Below are positions 1 to 7,098 of a stretch of 64,000 nucleotides of DNA, piece by piece (the first letter of the stretch is position 1; each line of letters begins with the position of its first letter). Origin of the DNA: Adlercreutzia sp. ZJ304. GTDB taxonomy: Bacteria > Actinomycetota > Coriobacteriia > Coriobacteriales > Eggerthellaceae. The notes beneath the pieces are model-generated. The model saw only the letters and a program-made list of their open reading frames with translations. It was not told where the DNA came from and did no database searches. The stretch spans positions 32,862 to 96,861 of the forward strand of contig NZ_JAAKEG010000009.1 in the NCBI RefSeq assembly GCF_011039075.1, given 5' to 3'. The translations under genes were made by a program, and so were the position numbers.

Positions 1-228
1 ACTACAATCCCTATGCAACTGAGTCAATCAAGTTCTTCAAAATTGTTCAAAATAAATTGCATTACGGCGCGTACGGACATACGGCAATTCATGGCGCAGA
101 GGCACATTCCAACTTATATGAGCGATTATATCGAGCAGCTTGATAATGTTTTGGCTGCCTTTGGGTATATTTTCGATAAGAATTATACCCTTGCTTTTGC
201 CTGCTTAAATTCTCAAAAATACTAGTTA
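1..228 (+). pseudogene. Decayed 3' remnant of a rhuM-family gene
   Basis: Reading from base 3 gives a segment with FFKIVQNKLHY followed by GHTA. This matches the motif FFKTVQNKIHYAAHGHTA of the intact RhuM-family protein at 56.5 kb. That frame stops near base 141. A different frame then continues with a segment like the family's C-terminal 'DWIxxLDDF' region (SDYIEQLDNVLAAFG) and stops at 223-225. The homology therefore runs across a frameshift and skips most of the family's middle, so this is the tail of a broken gene entering from before the window. RhuM proteins are accessory genes of unknown biochemical role, common in islands. The match is between two sequences in this window; the family name is from memory. 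Confidence 0.7.
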
Positions 229-231
229 TTA

Positions 232-293
232 ATTATGAGACAAACATTGTTTGATATATAATCTCATAAATATATGCCAGTATTTATGAGACA
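232..293. promoter_or_regulatory. Operator-like inverted repeat upstream of the HipA-like remnant
   Basis: TCTCATAAAT (262-271) and ATTTATGAGA (282-291) form a perfect 10-bp inverted repeat with a 10-nt spacer. A third half-site, ATTATGAGAC, lies at 232-241. The array ends just before the start codon of the HipA-like remnant at 305. HipA-type modules are usually autoregulated through such palindromes. Here the likely repressor would be the neighbouring helix-turn-helix protein (590-1390), which is an inference. Confidence 0.6.
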
Positions 294-304
294 AGGAATT
301 GGAT

Positions 305-593
305 ATGGAATTTGCCATTTTTCCAGATAGTGGTAGATATTATTCAGGCAGCGAACGCAAGATATCAATATGAATACACAGATATTATGCGTATGCTACA
401 TGACAATAGTAAATTAACAAATGTTTCGGAAACTATAAGTACCTTTTGGCGCATGTATATTATTGACGCGCTTGTCGGCAATATTGCGGGCATTAGTGAA
501 ATTCGGCGAGATTTTTATATCAAGATGATAGATTTGCGCTATAAGATTATTTTGCATGATGCGTACATCGCCTTTAGGGGTGAGGCTTTATGA
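305..593 (+). pseudogene. Internally deleted HipA/CtkA-like kinase
   Basis: The ATG at 305 opens a short frame whose residues, SGRYYSGSERKISI, resemble the N-terminus of CtkA-like HipA kinases. It stops at once. A second frame (from about 350) resumes with TDIMRMLHDNSKL and FWRMYIIDALVGN, which is the family's stretch before the catalytic NxDRHxxN motif. The DRHxxN loop and metal-binding aspartate are missing; the frame jumps to a tail resembling the C-terminal helix (FYIKMIDLRY). The ATP-binding lobe and active site are therefore lost through at least two internal deletions and a frameshift. The remnant's stop overlaps the next gene's start (ATGA at 590), so the original operon arrangement survives. 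Family assignment comes from motif memory. Confidence 0.65.
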
Positions 594-1390
594 AAAGCAT
601 TACAACCCAAGGGGTAATTTGCTTGCGGGACCCTAAGGTGCTATTTGAATACTGCATTGCTCGGATTGGTTACACTGAATACGAAGACGAAACATTTGAA
701 TACTCAATCAAGCCTAACTATAGCGTTATAGATTTACTTGAACCCCCTTCTTTTCAAGGAATTCCCGGGATTAATTTGGACTTACACAGAGAAGAATACA
801 TTCGCAAAAATGTTACGCCTGTGTTTATTAGCGAAAGAACGCCTGCGGAAAATCGTGAGGATATTCGAGAACTACTAGACGCTGAAGGGATGGAATATCT
901 AAATCGTCTCGAGTGGTTAATACGCACTAATACGCGCTATTCGGGTGACAATTTATATGTTCGTATGGCATCAGAAACAGACGATGAGGTTTTTAGTGTG
1001 TCTGATTTAAGTAATGTTGGTTTGAGATCTTCAGAAACACTACGGATTATATTGGAAGCGATTTGTGCTGGGCGCATTATAGATGGCGATGGCTTTCGTA
1101 TAGACGATTCTAATCGTGGCGAATTTTATGCATTGCTAACTCCAATTTATTTGAAAGAAAAGAGATACATTGATGATAGGCGCCGAGAGGGTATTGAGAC
1201 TGCAATGAACCTGCAAAAGTTGGGTCGCCCCTTAAAGGCGGTAGATCAAATAAAACTTATCGACGCGATTGATCGGTACAAAAATGGCGAAATAAAAATG
1301 GAAGAAGCTTTGGAGATGGCAAAAGTAAGTCGAGCAACTTTTTATCGCCGGATGAAGCAATTCCAGCCTTCGCAAGGCGCACGTAATTAA
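590..1390 (+). CDS. Uncharacterised protein with C-terminal resolvase-like helix-turn-helix
   Basis: This 266-residue soluble protein has no signal peptide or membrane segment. The last 60 residues (KLGRPLKAVDQIKLIDAI to ATFYRRMKQF) resemble the Hin/resolvase-type helix-turn-helix: a GRP hinge, then 'EEALEMAKVSRATFYRRM'. The N-terminal 200 residues are not a serine recombinase catalytic domain that I can recognise. The gene starts by ATGA overlap with the HipA-like remnant, so the two were translationally coupled. It may be the DNA-binding partner of the kinase and bind the inverted repeats at 232-293. It looks intact although its partner is broken. Function is not established. Confidence 0.6.
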   Translation: MKSITTQGVICLRDPKVLFEYCIARIGYTEYEDETFEYSIKPNYSVIDLLEPPSFQGIPGINLDLHREEYIRKNVTPVFISERTPAENREDIRELLDAEGMEYLNRLEWLIRTNTRYSGDNLYVRMASETDDEVFSVSDLSNVGLRSSETLRIILEAICAGRIIDGDGFRIDDSNRGEFYALLTPIYLKEKRYIDDRRREGIETAMNLQKLGRPLKAVDQIKLIDAIDRYKNGEIKMEEALEMAKVSRATFYRRMKQFQPSQGARN

Positions 1391-1512
1391 CGGCTGAAGA
1401 TATCATCATTACGGTAACGTTATAGTCACGCTTGCGCATCAACGCTGCGCACCTAAATCTTTCGTTTGCCTGCGTTTCTAAAATGTGTGTAGGCACTACG
1501 AAAGGTACTTCC

Positions 1513-2547
1513 ATGGCATATAACGCAAACCATGACAAATTCGCAAAAGGCACCGAGCGACTTGTCGATCCGATGACTGTTGGTTCCATACATTTTTTGC
1601 AGCAGTTTTTTGATGTTGTCCCGAAGGGTATTCAGCGCAAAATTATGGCACGTACCACCAAGAAAACCCCGCATATGGGATTTATAGTAGAGCCATACGC
1701 TTTCTTTCTTGTTTATGAAATTACGGATAAAACGTATGCCACGCAGCTTCTTCCGTCTGGGTTTAAATTGGCGCAATGTAGCGTATTTGCGGGAGATGAG
1801 CCCGCTTATTACGCAATTATGAGCTTCTTCCGCGTACATACAAGCGCATTTTGGGGAAGTCGTGCCGAGCTGTATGTGATGGCTGAAGACGAGGCAACTG
1901 GTCTTATGAGTTGGGTAATTATTGATTACCTTAGCGACACCATTAGCTATGACCGAGCTTTTGGTTTGCGTGGACCTTCCGTCAGCCATTCTGTTGTTAC
2001 TACAACCAGTGATGGACGCATGCTGGTTGATATGACGGCACGTGATGGGCAGTCGTATGCTGCATTTTCCGCTGCTCTTGATGGTTCGGAAATGCGCAGC
2101 CTTGATAAACGCATGTGGATAGAGGGCAACTTGTCTATCGCTTACGGCAAAACATTGTCGTATGACCAAGCTGATATTTTTTCGCTGACATTTTATCCAG
2201 AGGAAATGGCAAGTGCCTTAGACGTTCCGCTGGAAAGTTTCGCGCTGAAAAGCATTTCGTGGTACTCAAGTATGCTTTCGTCTAATCCTGCAAAGTTGGT
2301 ATGTTTCCCTTATGCTCAGCATTTACTGTCCGACAGTCCCGGTGCTGCAAGCGAACATTCTAGCGAGGCAGATTTAATTTGCGCGGCTGAGTCTACTGAT
2401 TTTGAAACTATGGAAACCTTCAAAGTGGGTTCTGCCAAAAAGATGATGGCAATATCTACTGCCATTACGCTTGGGGTTTCGGCTGTTGCATTGATAGGAA
2501 TTGCTGCTCACTGTTACCACCTTCGTTATAATAAGCTTCGGGAATGA
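1513..2547 (+). CDS. Uncharacterised protein with one C-terminal membrane anchor
   Basis: I use the ATG at 1513 (344 residues) because AAAGG lies about 6 bases upstream; an ATG at 1432 in the same frame lacks a ribosome-binding site. The soluble part is rich in beta-like segments. A single hydrophobic segment (MMAISTAITLGVSAVALIGIAA) ends about 10 residues before the C-terminus, so the protein is probably tail-anchored with its bulk cytoplasmic. I do not recognise the family. The last codons carry the -10 box and the stop falls inside the fluoride-type aptamer that follows. A second copy of the last 80 bases lies at 4230-4313, so this gene was duplicated together with the riboswitch and crcB. 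Confidence 0.6.
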   Translation: MAYNANHDKFAKGTERLVDPMTVGSIHFLQQFFDVVPKGIQRKIMARTTKKTPHMGFIVEPYAFFLVYEITDKTYATQLLPSGFKLAQCSVFAGDEPAYYAIMSFFRVHTSAFWGSRAELYVMAEDEATGLMSWVIIDYLSDTISYDRAFGLRGPSVSHSVVTTTSDGRMLVDMTARDGQSYAAFSAALDGSEMRSLDKRMWIEGNLSIAYGKTLSYDQADIFSLTFYPEEMASALDVPLESFALKSISWYSSMLSSNPAKLVCFPYAQHLLSDSPGAASEHSSEADLICAAESTDFETMETFKVGSAKKMMAISTAITLGVSAVALIGIAAHCYHLRYNKLRE

Positions 2548-2593
2548 GGCTCTCCCAAGGCGTTTGCCTGAACCGCGAAACAGCTGATGGCTT
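2540..2593 (+). promoter_or_regulatory. Fluoride riboswitch aptamer, copy 1 (orphaned)
   Basis: The segment begins GGGAATGAGGCTCTCCC and ends near GCTGATGGCT. This follows the crcB-motif pattern: a GATGAGGC-type 5' stem, a second hairpin, then TGATGG(C/T)CT. It differs from copy 2 (4306-4362) mainly at the extreme 3' end, where a deletion joins it to the interior of crcB. A TATAAT box lies at 2527-2532, 7 bases upstream. With crcB truncated, this copy no longer controls a complete gene. Confidence 0.7.
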
Positions 2594-2743
2594 TACAACT
2601 TTTCTACTTTTAGCGCAGAGACGCTTGCTGTGTTTGAGGCTGGCGATATCTTACTAGCGATAGCTTATGCCGCCGCTAGCTGTGTGCTTTGTGTTTCCGC
2701 TGCGTTTTTAGGCGAAATTGCTTCTTCGGCTATTGCCGTGTAA
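2589..2743 (+). pseudogene. crcB: crcB fluoride channel, 5'-deleted copy
   Basis: The remaining frame encodes FSAETLAVFEAGDILLAIAY through FLGEIASSAIAV, nearly the same as the last third of the intact CrcB at 4408-4785. The first two thirds are absent. The junction reads GATGGCTTTAC: in copy 2, GATGGCTTC lies in the aptamer and GGTGGCTTTAC lies about 275 bases further on, inside crcB. The deletion therefore occurred between two GGCTT sequences. There is also a one-base loss in the TTFSTF codons. The product cannot be functional. Confidence 0.9.
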
Positions 2744-2768
2744 ATATGATTGCTTCGTTTTGTGCGCA

Positions 2769-2814
2769 ATAGGTGGGTTGCCTGCGGACATTTGGATGCG
2801 GACAACCCACCTAT
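2769..2814. terminator. Hairpin after the crcB remnant
   Basis: ATAGGTGGGTTG (2769-2780) pairs perfectly with CAACCCACCTAT (2803-2814) across a 22-nt loop, followed by ATATTTG rather than a clean T run. It sits 25 bases after the crcB remnant's stop. A terminator of the former riboswitch-crcB transcript is the simplest reading. Confidence 0.5.
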
Positions 2815-2932
2815 ATATTTGCATATAGACAGAAAAGTGCGTAAGACTCAGTCCATCGCAAAGGGGTAAGGAATGCTGTTGTGGAATTCTGACCAAACCA
2901 GACCGTGTGTTGCCTTCGTCACTTTTTAGGCG

Positions 2933-3095
2933 AAAAATGGTCAAAACTTCCGACTTTCCACAGTCTACAATGCCAAATTACGCCAATTACGAATCAAAAT
3001 AGAATTGAAGAACCCTGTTTGCCCAGTGTTCTCCACAATTCAAGTTAGCCATGTGGCGCTATGACCATGGAAAGTCGGAAGTTTTGACCATTTTT
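2933..3095 (-). repeat. Inverted-repeat element, copy A
   Basis: Perfect 28-bp terminal inverted repeats (2933-2960 and 3068-3095) share the core GTCAAAACTTCCGACTTTCC with three other copies in the window. The interior carries the reverse complement of the conserved motif GGAGAACACTGGGCAAACAG, so this copy is in minus orientation relative to copies B, C and D. It is 163 bp long and encodes no protein I can recognise. It has the size and arms expected of a MITE or REP/BIME-like non-autonomous element. No target duplication is obvious. Confidence 0.85.
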
Positions 3096-3542
3096 CTAAC
3101 TTTTTTGAACTAGTATGCGGATGAGTTGAATCGTAATCTAGCGTCAAGGTGTTGAGAGTTTACCCAAAAGCCATCCAACAAACACTTTAGGCTATCTTGC
3201 AGAGGTATCGTTTTTCCCAACACTAGAGCCTCCGCATAAGCTACATCTCCACCTCTGCCTTCCGGCTTTAGTGAATTTGTTCTTTGACATTTTGCTGCCG
3301 CAAATGCTGCATTTTGAGATAGACACCGCTCACACCTGTCCATAACTGACTTTTTCTTAGAAAAAGCTTGCCTGAACAGGGATGTCAAGTGAGAATTAGG
3401 CGCACTTTTTGCCTATATGAAAGTCGAGCGGCATCGACTTCAGAGGCATCTATTTGGTATCTGAACAGGGAAAACAGCATGAATTTTTACACACTTCTGC
3501 CTATATGCCTATATGTTTTCCCTAGTCAGCGGAATTATCGGT
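3096..3542. other. Intergenic, no recognised gene
   Basis: This stretch lies between repeat copy A and the end of the small Cys-motif gene. A minus-strand open frame at 3110-3388 (92 codons) has no ribosome-binding site I trust and no family I recognise; it could be a remnant. A 7-bp inverted repeat, AAGTCGA (3421-3427) and TCGACTT (3434-3440), is present. The phrase CTGAACAGGGA occurs at about 3371 and 3460. I see no promoter, RNA gene or intact coding sequence that I can support. Confidence 0.4.
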
Positions 3543-3902
3543 TTAGATACGGTTGAATTTGGAGAGAAGTTCGACCGCGGCGCTGCAAGCTTCGCAGTCG
3601 CAATATTTCTCACCCTGTTTCTTGCGCTCTGTATGTTTGGCAAGAATTTGATCGGCGGTTTCCTGACCAAACATTTCAATGGCAGGGCCTTGAGCAAAAG
3701 CAATTACGCCGTCAATCGTATTGGGTCTGCCTTCAAGAAAATCTATCAGTTCAGCTGTGGCAGCTTCAATGGCTTTGTCGTCTGCATTGGAAACAGCGTC
3801 TTTCCATGCAAGGGCTGCTTCCTTGGTTGCCTGTTTGCTACTGTTTGCGGTTGAAAGAATATCAACGCGCTTAGCAACGTAGTCGAATAATTCCTTTTCC
3901 AT
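3543..3902 (-). CDS. Small CDCxxC-motif protein (family often named 'Hsp90' in error)
   Basis: This 119-residue soluble, acidic and largely helical protein ends with KYCDCEACSAAVELL. Small proteins of this length with a GxKYCDCPAC motif near the C-terminus are widespread in anaerobic Clostridia and Coriobacteria. Many databases label them 'molecular chaperone Hsp90', but they have none of the Hsp90 GHKL ATPase motifs. The closely spaced cysteines suggest metal or redox binding. AAGGAG lies 7 bases before the ATG on the minus strand. It stands alone, with no operon partner. The family recall is from memory and the function is unknown. Confidence 0.7.
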   Translation of the reverse strand: MEKELFDYVAKRVDILSTANSSKQATKEAALAWKDAVSNADDKAIEAATAELIDFLEGRPNTIDGVIAFAQGPAIEMFGQETADQILAKHTERKKQGEKYCDCEACSAAVELLSKFNRI

Positions 3903-3988
3903 AAAATCTCCTTGGTGGTTAGTTTTAATAACTGAATAATATCAGAATGAAATTTCAACTATTTATTATGTCTCGGCACTAGAATGTA

Positions 3989-4035
3989 ATTCATTTTTGC
4001 AATTACGAATTATAATCGGAATTGCAAAAATGAAT
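3989..4035. promoter_or_regulatory. Perfect 16-bp inverted repeat
   Basis: ATTCATTTTTGCAATT (3989-4004) and AATTGCAAAAATGAAT (4020-4035) are exact reverse complements separated by 15 AT-rich bases. The site lies about 85 bases upstream of the Cys-motif gene's start. It could be an operator bound by a dimeric regulator or the end of a lost element; there is no T run typical of a terminator. Confidence 0.55.
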
Positions 4036-4229
4036 CGGAATTAGAATATGAGCCAATGATGTGCGGCAAACATTGGCAATTGGCAAGAAAGCATTCAGGG
4101 AAATCGATGCGCTACGAGATGGTATTGAGGTGTCAATAGTTAATGCAACTATCTGTTGCGAATTGTTTTCTGCGATTGCTTTTCTTGCGGCATCGGTAAT
4201 AAACTTACTTCCCTCGTTACTGCAAAGTA

Positions 4230-4313
4230 ATTATGCTTGGGGTTTCGGTTGTTGCATTGATAGGAATTGCTGCCTATTGTTGCCACCTTCGTTATAATAA
4301 GCTTCGGGAATGA
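4230..4313 (+). pseudogene. 3' remnant of a paralogue of the gene at 1513-2547
   Basis: The frame LGVSVVALIGIAAYCCHLRYNKLRE followed by TGA matches the last 25 residues of the membrane-anchored protein at 1513-2547 with only a few changes. Homology starts abruptly near 4230; upstream sequence (4036-4229) is unrelated. The body of the duplicated gene is lost and only its last codons, which also contain the crcB promoter, remain. Confidence 0.75.
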
Positions 4314-4362
4314 GGCTCTCCCAAGGCGTTTGCCTGAACCGCGAAACAGCTGATGGCTTCTA
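4306..4362 (+). promoter_or_regulatory. Fluoride (crcB-type) riboswitch, intact copy
   Basis: The sequence starts GGGAATGAGGCTCTCCC, continues with a second hairpin containing GCGTTTGCC and GAACCGCGAAAC, and closes with GCTGATGGCTTCTATTA. This follows the known fluoride aptamer order (GGGCGATGAGG...CTGATGGCCTCTACT). AGGC near the 5' end can pair with GGCTT near the 3' end. A perfect -10 box, TATAAT, lies at 4293-4298, placing the transcript start at the aptamer's 5' edge. The crcB start lies about 46 bases downstream. No clear terminator hairpin is seen between them, so control may be translational. Confidence 0.85.
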
Positions 4363-4407
4363 TTAAAATGCGAGTGCAATGCGCTTGGATATTGGATGGA
4401 GGCTTTC

Positions 4408-4785
4408 GTGCTAATTAATTGCCTGTTTGTTGGATGTGGCGGTTTTATCGGATCTGTTCTTCGTTATCTTTGCAGTTTTATTAAAGTAGATATTTGGGGT
4501 TTCCCGTTTGTTACGCTTGGAATAAATATTGTGGGGTCTTTTACCATTCTTTTCTTTGCGGGTATATTCGCCAAGACCTTGCCGGTGGACGAACATATAA
4601 TGCTGTTTTTGCGCGTGGGGCTATGCGGTGGCTTTACCACTTTCTCTACTTTTAGTGCGGAAACGCTTGCTATGCTTGAAGCCGGAGACACCTTACTGGC
4701 AATAGCTTATGCTACTGCCAGCTGTGTATTCTGTGTTTTCGCTGCGTTTTTGGGCGAAATTGCTTCTTCGGCTATTGTTGTGTAA
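4408..4785 (+). CDS. crcB: CrcB/Fluc fluoride channel
   Basis: CrcB (Fluc) proteins are small dual-topology membrane dimers that release cytoplasmic fluoride. The 125-residue protein has four hydrophobic segments and the family signatures GGFIGSVLRY, TLGINIVGSF and GFTTFSTFSAET, where the phenylalanine-rich TFSTF motif lines the pore. I prefer the GTG at 4408 because GGAGG lies 5 bases upstream; an ATG at 4396 overlaps that ribosome-binding site. It follows the intact fluoride riboswitch, so expression should rise with fluoride. A truncated second copy lies at 2589-2743. Many bacteria keep two crcB genes in tandem; here only one works. Confidence 0.93.
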   Translation: MLINCLFVGCGGFIGSVLRYLCSFIKVDIWGFPFVTLGINIVGSFTILFFAGIFAKTLPVDEHIMLFLRVGLCGGFTTFSTFSAETLAMLEAGDTLLAIAYATASCVFCVFAAFLGEIASSAIVV

Positions 4786-4831
4786 TGAAAACATAGGCTC
4801 GGCGAAACGCTAGCAAAGTGTACATAAGTAA

Positions 4832-5039
4832 CTCAAAGAGTTTGGGAAGGGCTTTAGACCAGACAATCTGCGCAATATGCGCCAGTTTTATCGAGTATTT
4901 CCAATTTGTGACACACTGCGTCGTGAATTGTGCTGGACGCATTATAGGTTGTTTTGTGCTCATCGACCTGAAGACAAAGAAACTAACGCATCAAGATGTG
5001 GGTCGGATGGACTTTTCGTGCGCATCTTTGAGGACAAGT
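4832..5039 (+). pseudogene. YhcG/DUF1016 nuclease-family remnant
   Basis: From 4832 one frame reads LKEFGKGFRPDNLRNMRQFY and then LRRELCWTHYRL. This is the characteristic N-terminal DUF1016 motif (FGxGFSxxNLRxMRxFY ... LSWTHYxxL). In another frame, from 4953, FVLIDLKTKKLTHQDVGRMD matches the C-terminal PDDEXK nuclease-like domain of the same family. The middle, including most of the nuclease fold, is missing and the two parts are out of frame. YhcG-like proteins belong to accessory DNA-processing or defence genes. Identification rests on strong motif memory. Confidence 0.8.
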
Positions 5040-5166
5040 AGCATTTCGCCTATGAAATCTCTTCAAGTACCTATATAAATATGCACATCCATTTATAGCG
5101 TTGTATTAAAACTCAAAATTGATTCTGATTAAACTAAATGAAATTGATATAGATTTTGGGTATGCG

Positions 5167-6945
5167 TTATTGACCTTGTATTTCTTCTAAGGTTTCATTG
5201 CGGCTTTCGTTAATGCAAGCTATGATTTCTTGTTTATATTTGTCTCGATTAATAAGCTCGTCTGTTTTTAGCAATAAAAAGTCAGTAACAACTCCGACTC
5301 CTAAACTTGCGACAACACCTACGGCATTGCCAACCACTGCGCCTCCAGCTGTAAGAAGACCTCTTGCGCCCAGTGCAGTTGTTAGTTTGCTGACCATTGT
5401 GTTAAAAAAGGGCTTAGTAAGAATTTTAGTTCCAATACCTGCAGCCGCTCCCATCGGTATTCCGAGAACGCGGTCATATTTGTCAATTTCGTTTTGAGAG
5501 AGATCGAATGGTTCTGTGAAATAATCAGAATCAATCGGTATCTCGGATACAAACGATAAGTCTTCGACATTCTTTATTTCGCGTTCGTCTAACTGAGTCC
5601 AATAATCATTCTTGATGTTTTCCATTTGTTGGACGTAGTTATCTCTTAATGCGTCTAGTTCGGTAGTGTCAATGTTGTTGTTAATCGTCTCCTCGAATTG
5701 TTGACTCATAGCGTCTTCAACTGCTTTGCCGCTAAGTTGCTGGAGAAACTGCAGTAGAAGTTCGTAATCGGCGCTTGGACTGTAATACCAGTCTAGGTAG
5801 GAGTCGACGTTTTCGATTTGTTGGTCATACATTTTATTGACGAGTGAAACTACTTGATTTCTGTATTCTTCGGTTATTTCTTTGACTTTTGTGCGCGTTG
5901 TTGCTTGAAGTTGATTGACAAATTTCTGATCGAAATACTTGCCATCTACGACATATACCACAGCTTCAATTTGCTCTTCTATGCTTTCTTCGATAGCTTG
6001 GTATTCTTCCGTTTTTGATAATTGATCGACTTTGTTGTCTACTGCAATCATCCCGCCTGTTAGCAATATTGGAAGCAGAACGGCAAGCGCAATGTGCCCT
6101 TTTACCAGTTTGTATGTATTGCTGTGTTCTTTCAATGACTCTAGTGGGAGAAATACACTTTTTAGCTCATCCTTGCTGAGAAGAAGCATTCCGAGCAGAT
6201 TTATCATTCCGTAGAGTGCTGCTACGCAGACGAATAAGCGGATGATGACGCTTACCCAAAATGACGCGCCTGAGACAATGGATATGCCGTATGCCGTAAA
6301 TCCGTTGCTTAAAGAAATTAGTTTTCCAATATCCGATAAAAGAACTGATGAGGATTGTGCGAGAGGGTTGTTTGCTGCTTGGATTGCCTCTTCCACGGTT
6401 TTATATGAGAAAGAAGGTTCTAGAGAAACGATGATGAAATAAACAGCAACTATTACGATTGTCATGACGATATATGTAAACTTAATAGTTTCTGCTTTCT
6501 GGAATTCCAATTCGACTTCTTTAATAACCCTTTTATTGACGAAGGAATAAATGGCAATAAACAGTGGTATTGCTGCGATGATAAGCAGCCATTCCTCAAA
6601 ATTCCATCTTGTAATTTCAATAAGCATGGAAGCAATACAGATTGCCGAAAGAATAAAGCATATGATTAAACTTATAAGCCGTCCATTATTGTATTCAGCT
6701 AGCTTGCCTCCAGCTTTGTATTTATGTTGTTTGAGAAGTTTTCGGATAACAACGCGATATTCTGTCCCGACAGCAGAAACAGCGCTTAGTATTGCCCATA
6801 AGGCAAAAATGACTTGTGCCGGAATAAACGCAACTGCGTGACTTAAAGCAAATAGTATTAAAACAACGACATATGCACGAATAAGATAAAAACTCCAGCG
6901 GCTTTTTGAGACGTTATGAAAATATCTTTTGATATCGACGGTCAT
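5167..6945 (-). CDS. Large multi-pass membrane protein of unknown function
   Basis: This 592-residue protein has about seven hydrophobic segments in its first half (near residues 22-60, 91-135, 154-172, 222-248 and 281-302). An acidic, glutamine-rich segment with helical and coiled-coil character follows (about 305-485). Near the C-terminus is a glycine/alanine-rich hydrophobic stretch (about 494-555, with GAAAGIGTK and GGAVVGNAVGVVASLGVGVV), then a charged tail. The glycine-rich hairpin resembles membrane-inserting segments of pore formers, but I recognise no family. It is the last gene of a minus-strand group with a lipoprotein and an XRE regulator, separated from them by a hairpin at 7044-7070. 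It may have its own promoter. Confidence 0.6.
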   Translation of the reverse strand: MTVDIKRYFHNVSKSRWSFYLIRAYVVVLILFALSHAVAFIPAQVIFALWAILSAVSAVGTEYRVVIRKLLKQHKYKAGGKLAEYNNGRLISLIICFILSAICIASMLIEITRWNFEEWLLIIAAIPLFIAIYSFVNKRVIKEVELEFQKAETIKFTYIVMTIVIVAVYFIIVSLEPSFSYKTVEEAIQAANNPLAQSSSVLLSDIGKLISLSNGFTAYGISIVSGASFWVSVIIRLFVCVAALYGMINLLGMLLLSKDELKSVFLPLESLKEHSNTYKLVKGHIALAVLLPILLTGGMIAVDNKVDQLSKTEEYQAIEESIEEQIEAVVYVVDGKYFDQKFVNQLQATTRTKVKEITEEYRNQVVSLVNKMYDQQIENVDSYLDWYYSPSADYELLLQFLQQLSGKAVEDAMSQQFEETINNNIDTTELDALRDNYVQQMENIKNDYWTQLDEREIKNVEDLSFVSEIPIDSDYFTEPFDLSQNEIDKYDRVLGIPMGAAAGIGTKILTKPFFNTMVSKLTTALGARGLLTAGGAVVGNAVGVVASLGVGVVTDFLLLKTDELINRDKYKQEIIACINESRNETLEEIQGQ

Positions 6946-7043
6946 GCAATCGTTCTTCCATTAATAGATTCAGTGCAGATAAGATTATGTGGTCATATCT
7001 GGCATAGGTAATATCTAGTATTTCAAAAACTTTTACAAGGTTT

Positions 7044-7074
7044 GTGCCGCTGTCAAAATTGCAGCGGCACTTTT
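7044..7074. terminator. Rho-independent-type hairpin
   Basis: GTGCCGCTG (7044-7052) and CAGCGGCAC (7062-7070) form a perfect 9-bp GC-rich stem with a 9-nt loop, followed on the plus strand by TTTT. It lies just past the stop of the minus-strand lipoprotein gene. On the minus strand the stem is followed by AAACC, so as a terminator for that gene it would be T-poor. Confidence 0.6.
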
Positions 7075-7098
7075 GGGTCGGCTGAAAGTCTGACGATA

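Noticed and set aside
1453..2169. 238-codon minus-strand frame opposite the 1513-2547 gene
   Set aside because: No ribosome-binding site or recognisable domain. The plus-strand frame has a good start and a membrane segment, and its tail is duplicated in frame at 4230-4313, so it is the real gene.
3110..3388. 92-codon minus-strand frame next to repeat copy A
   Set aside because: No recognisable domain or ribosome-binding site. It could be a gene remnant, but the evidence is not enough to call it.
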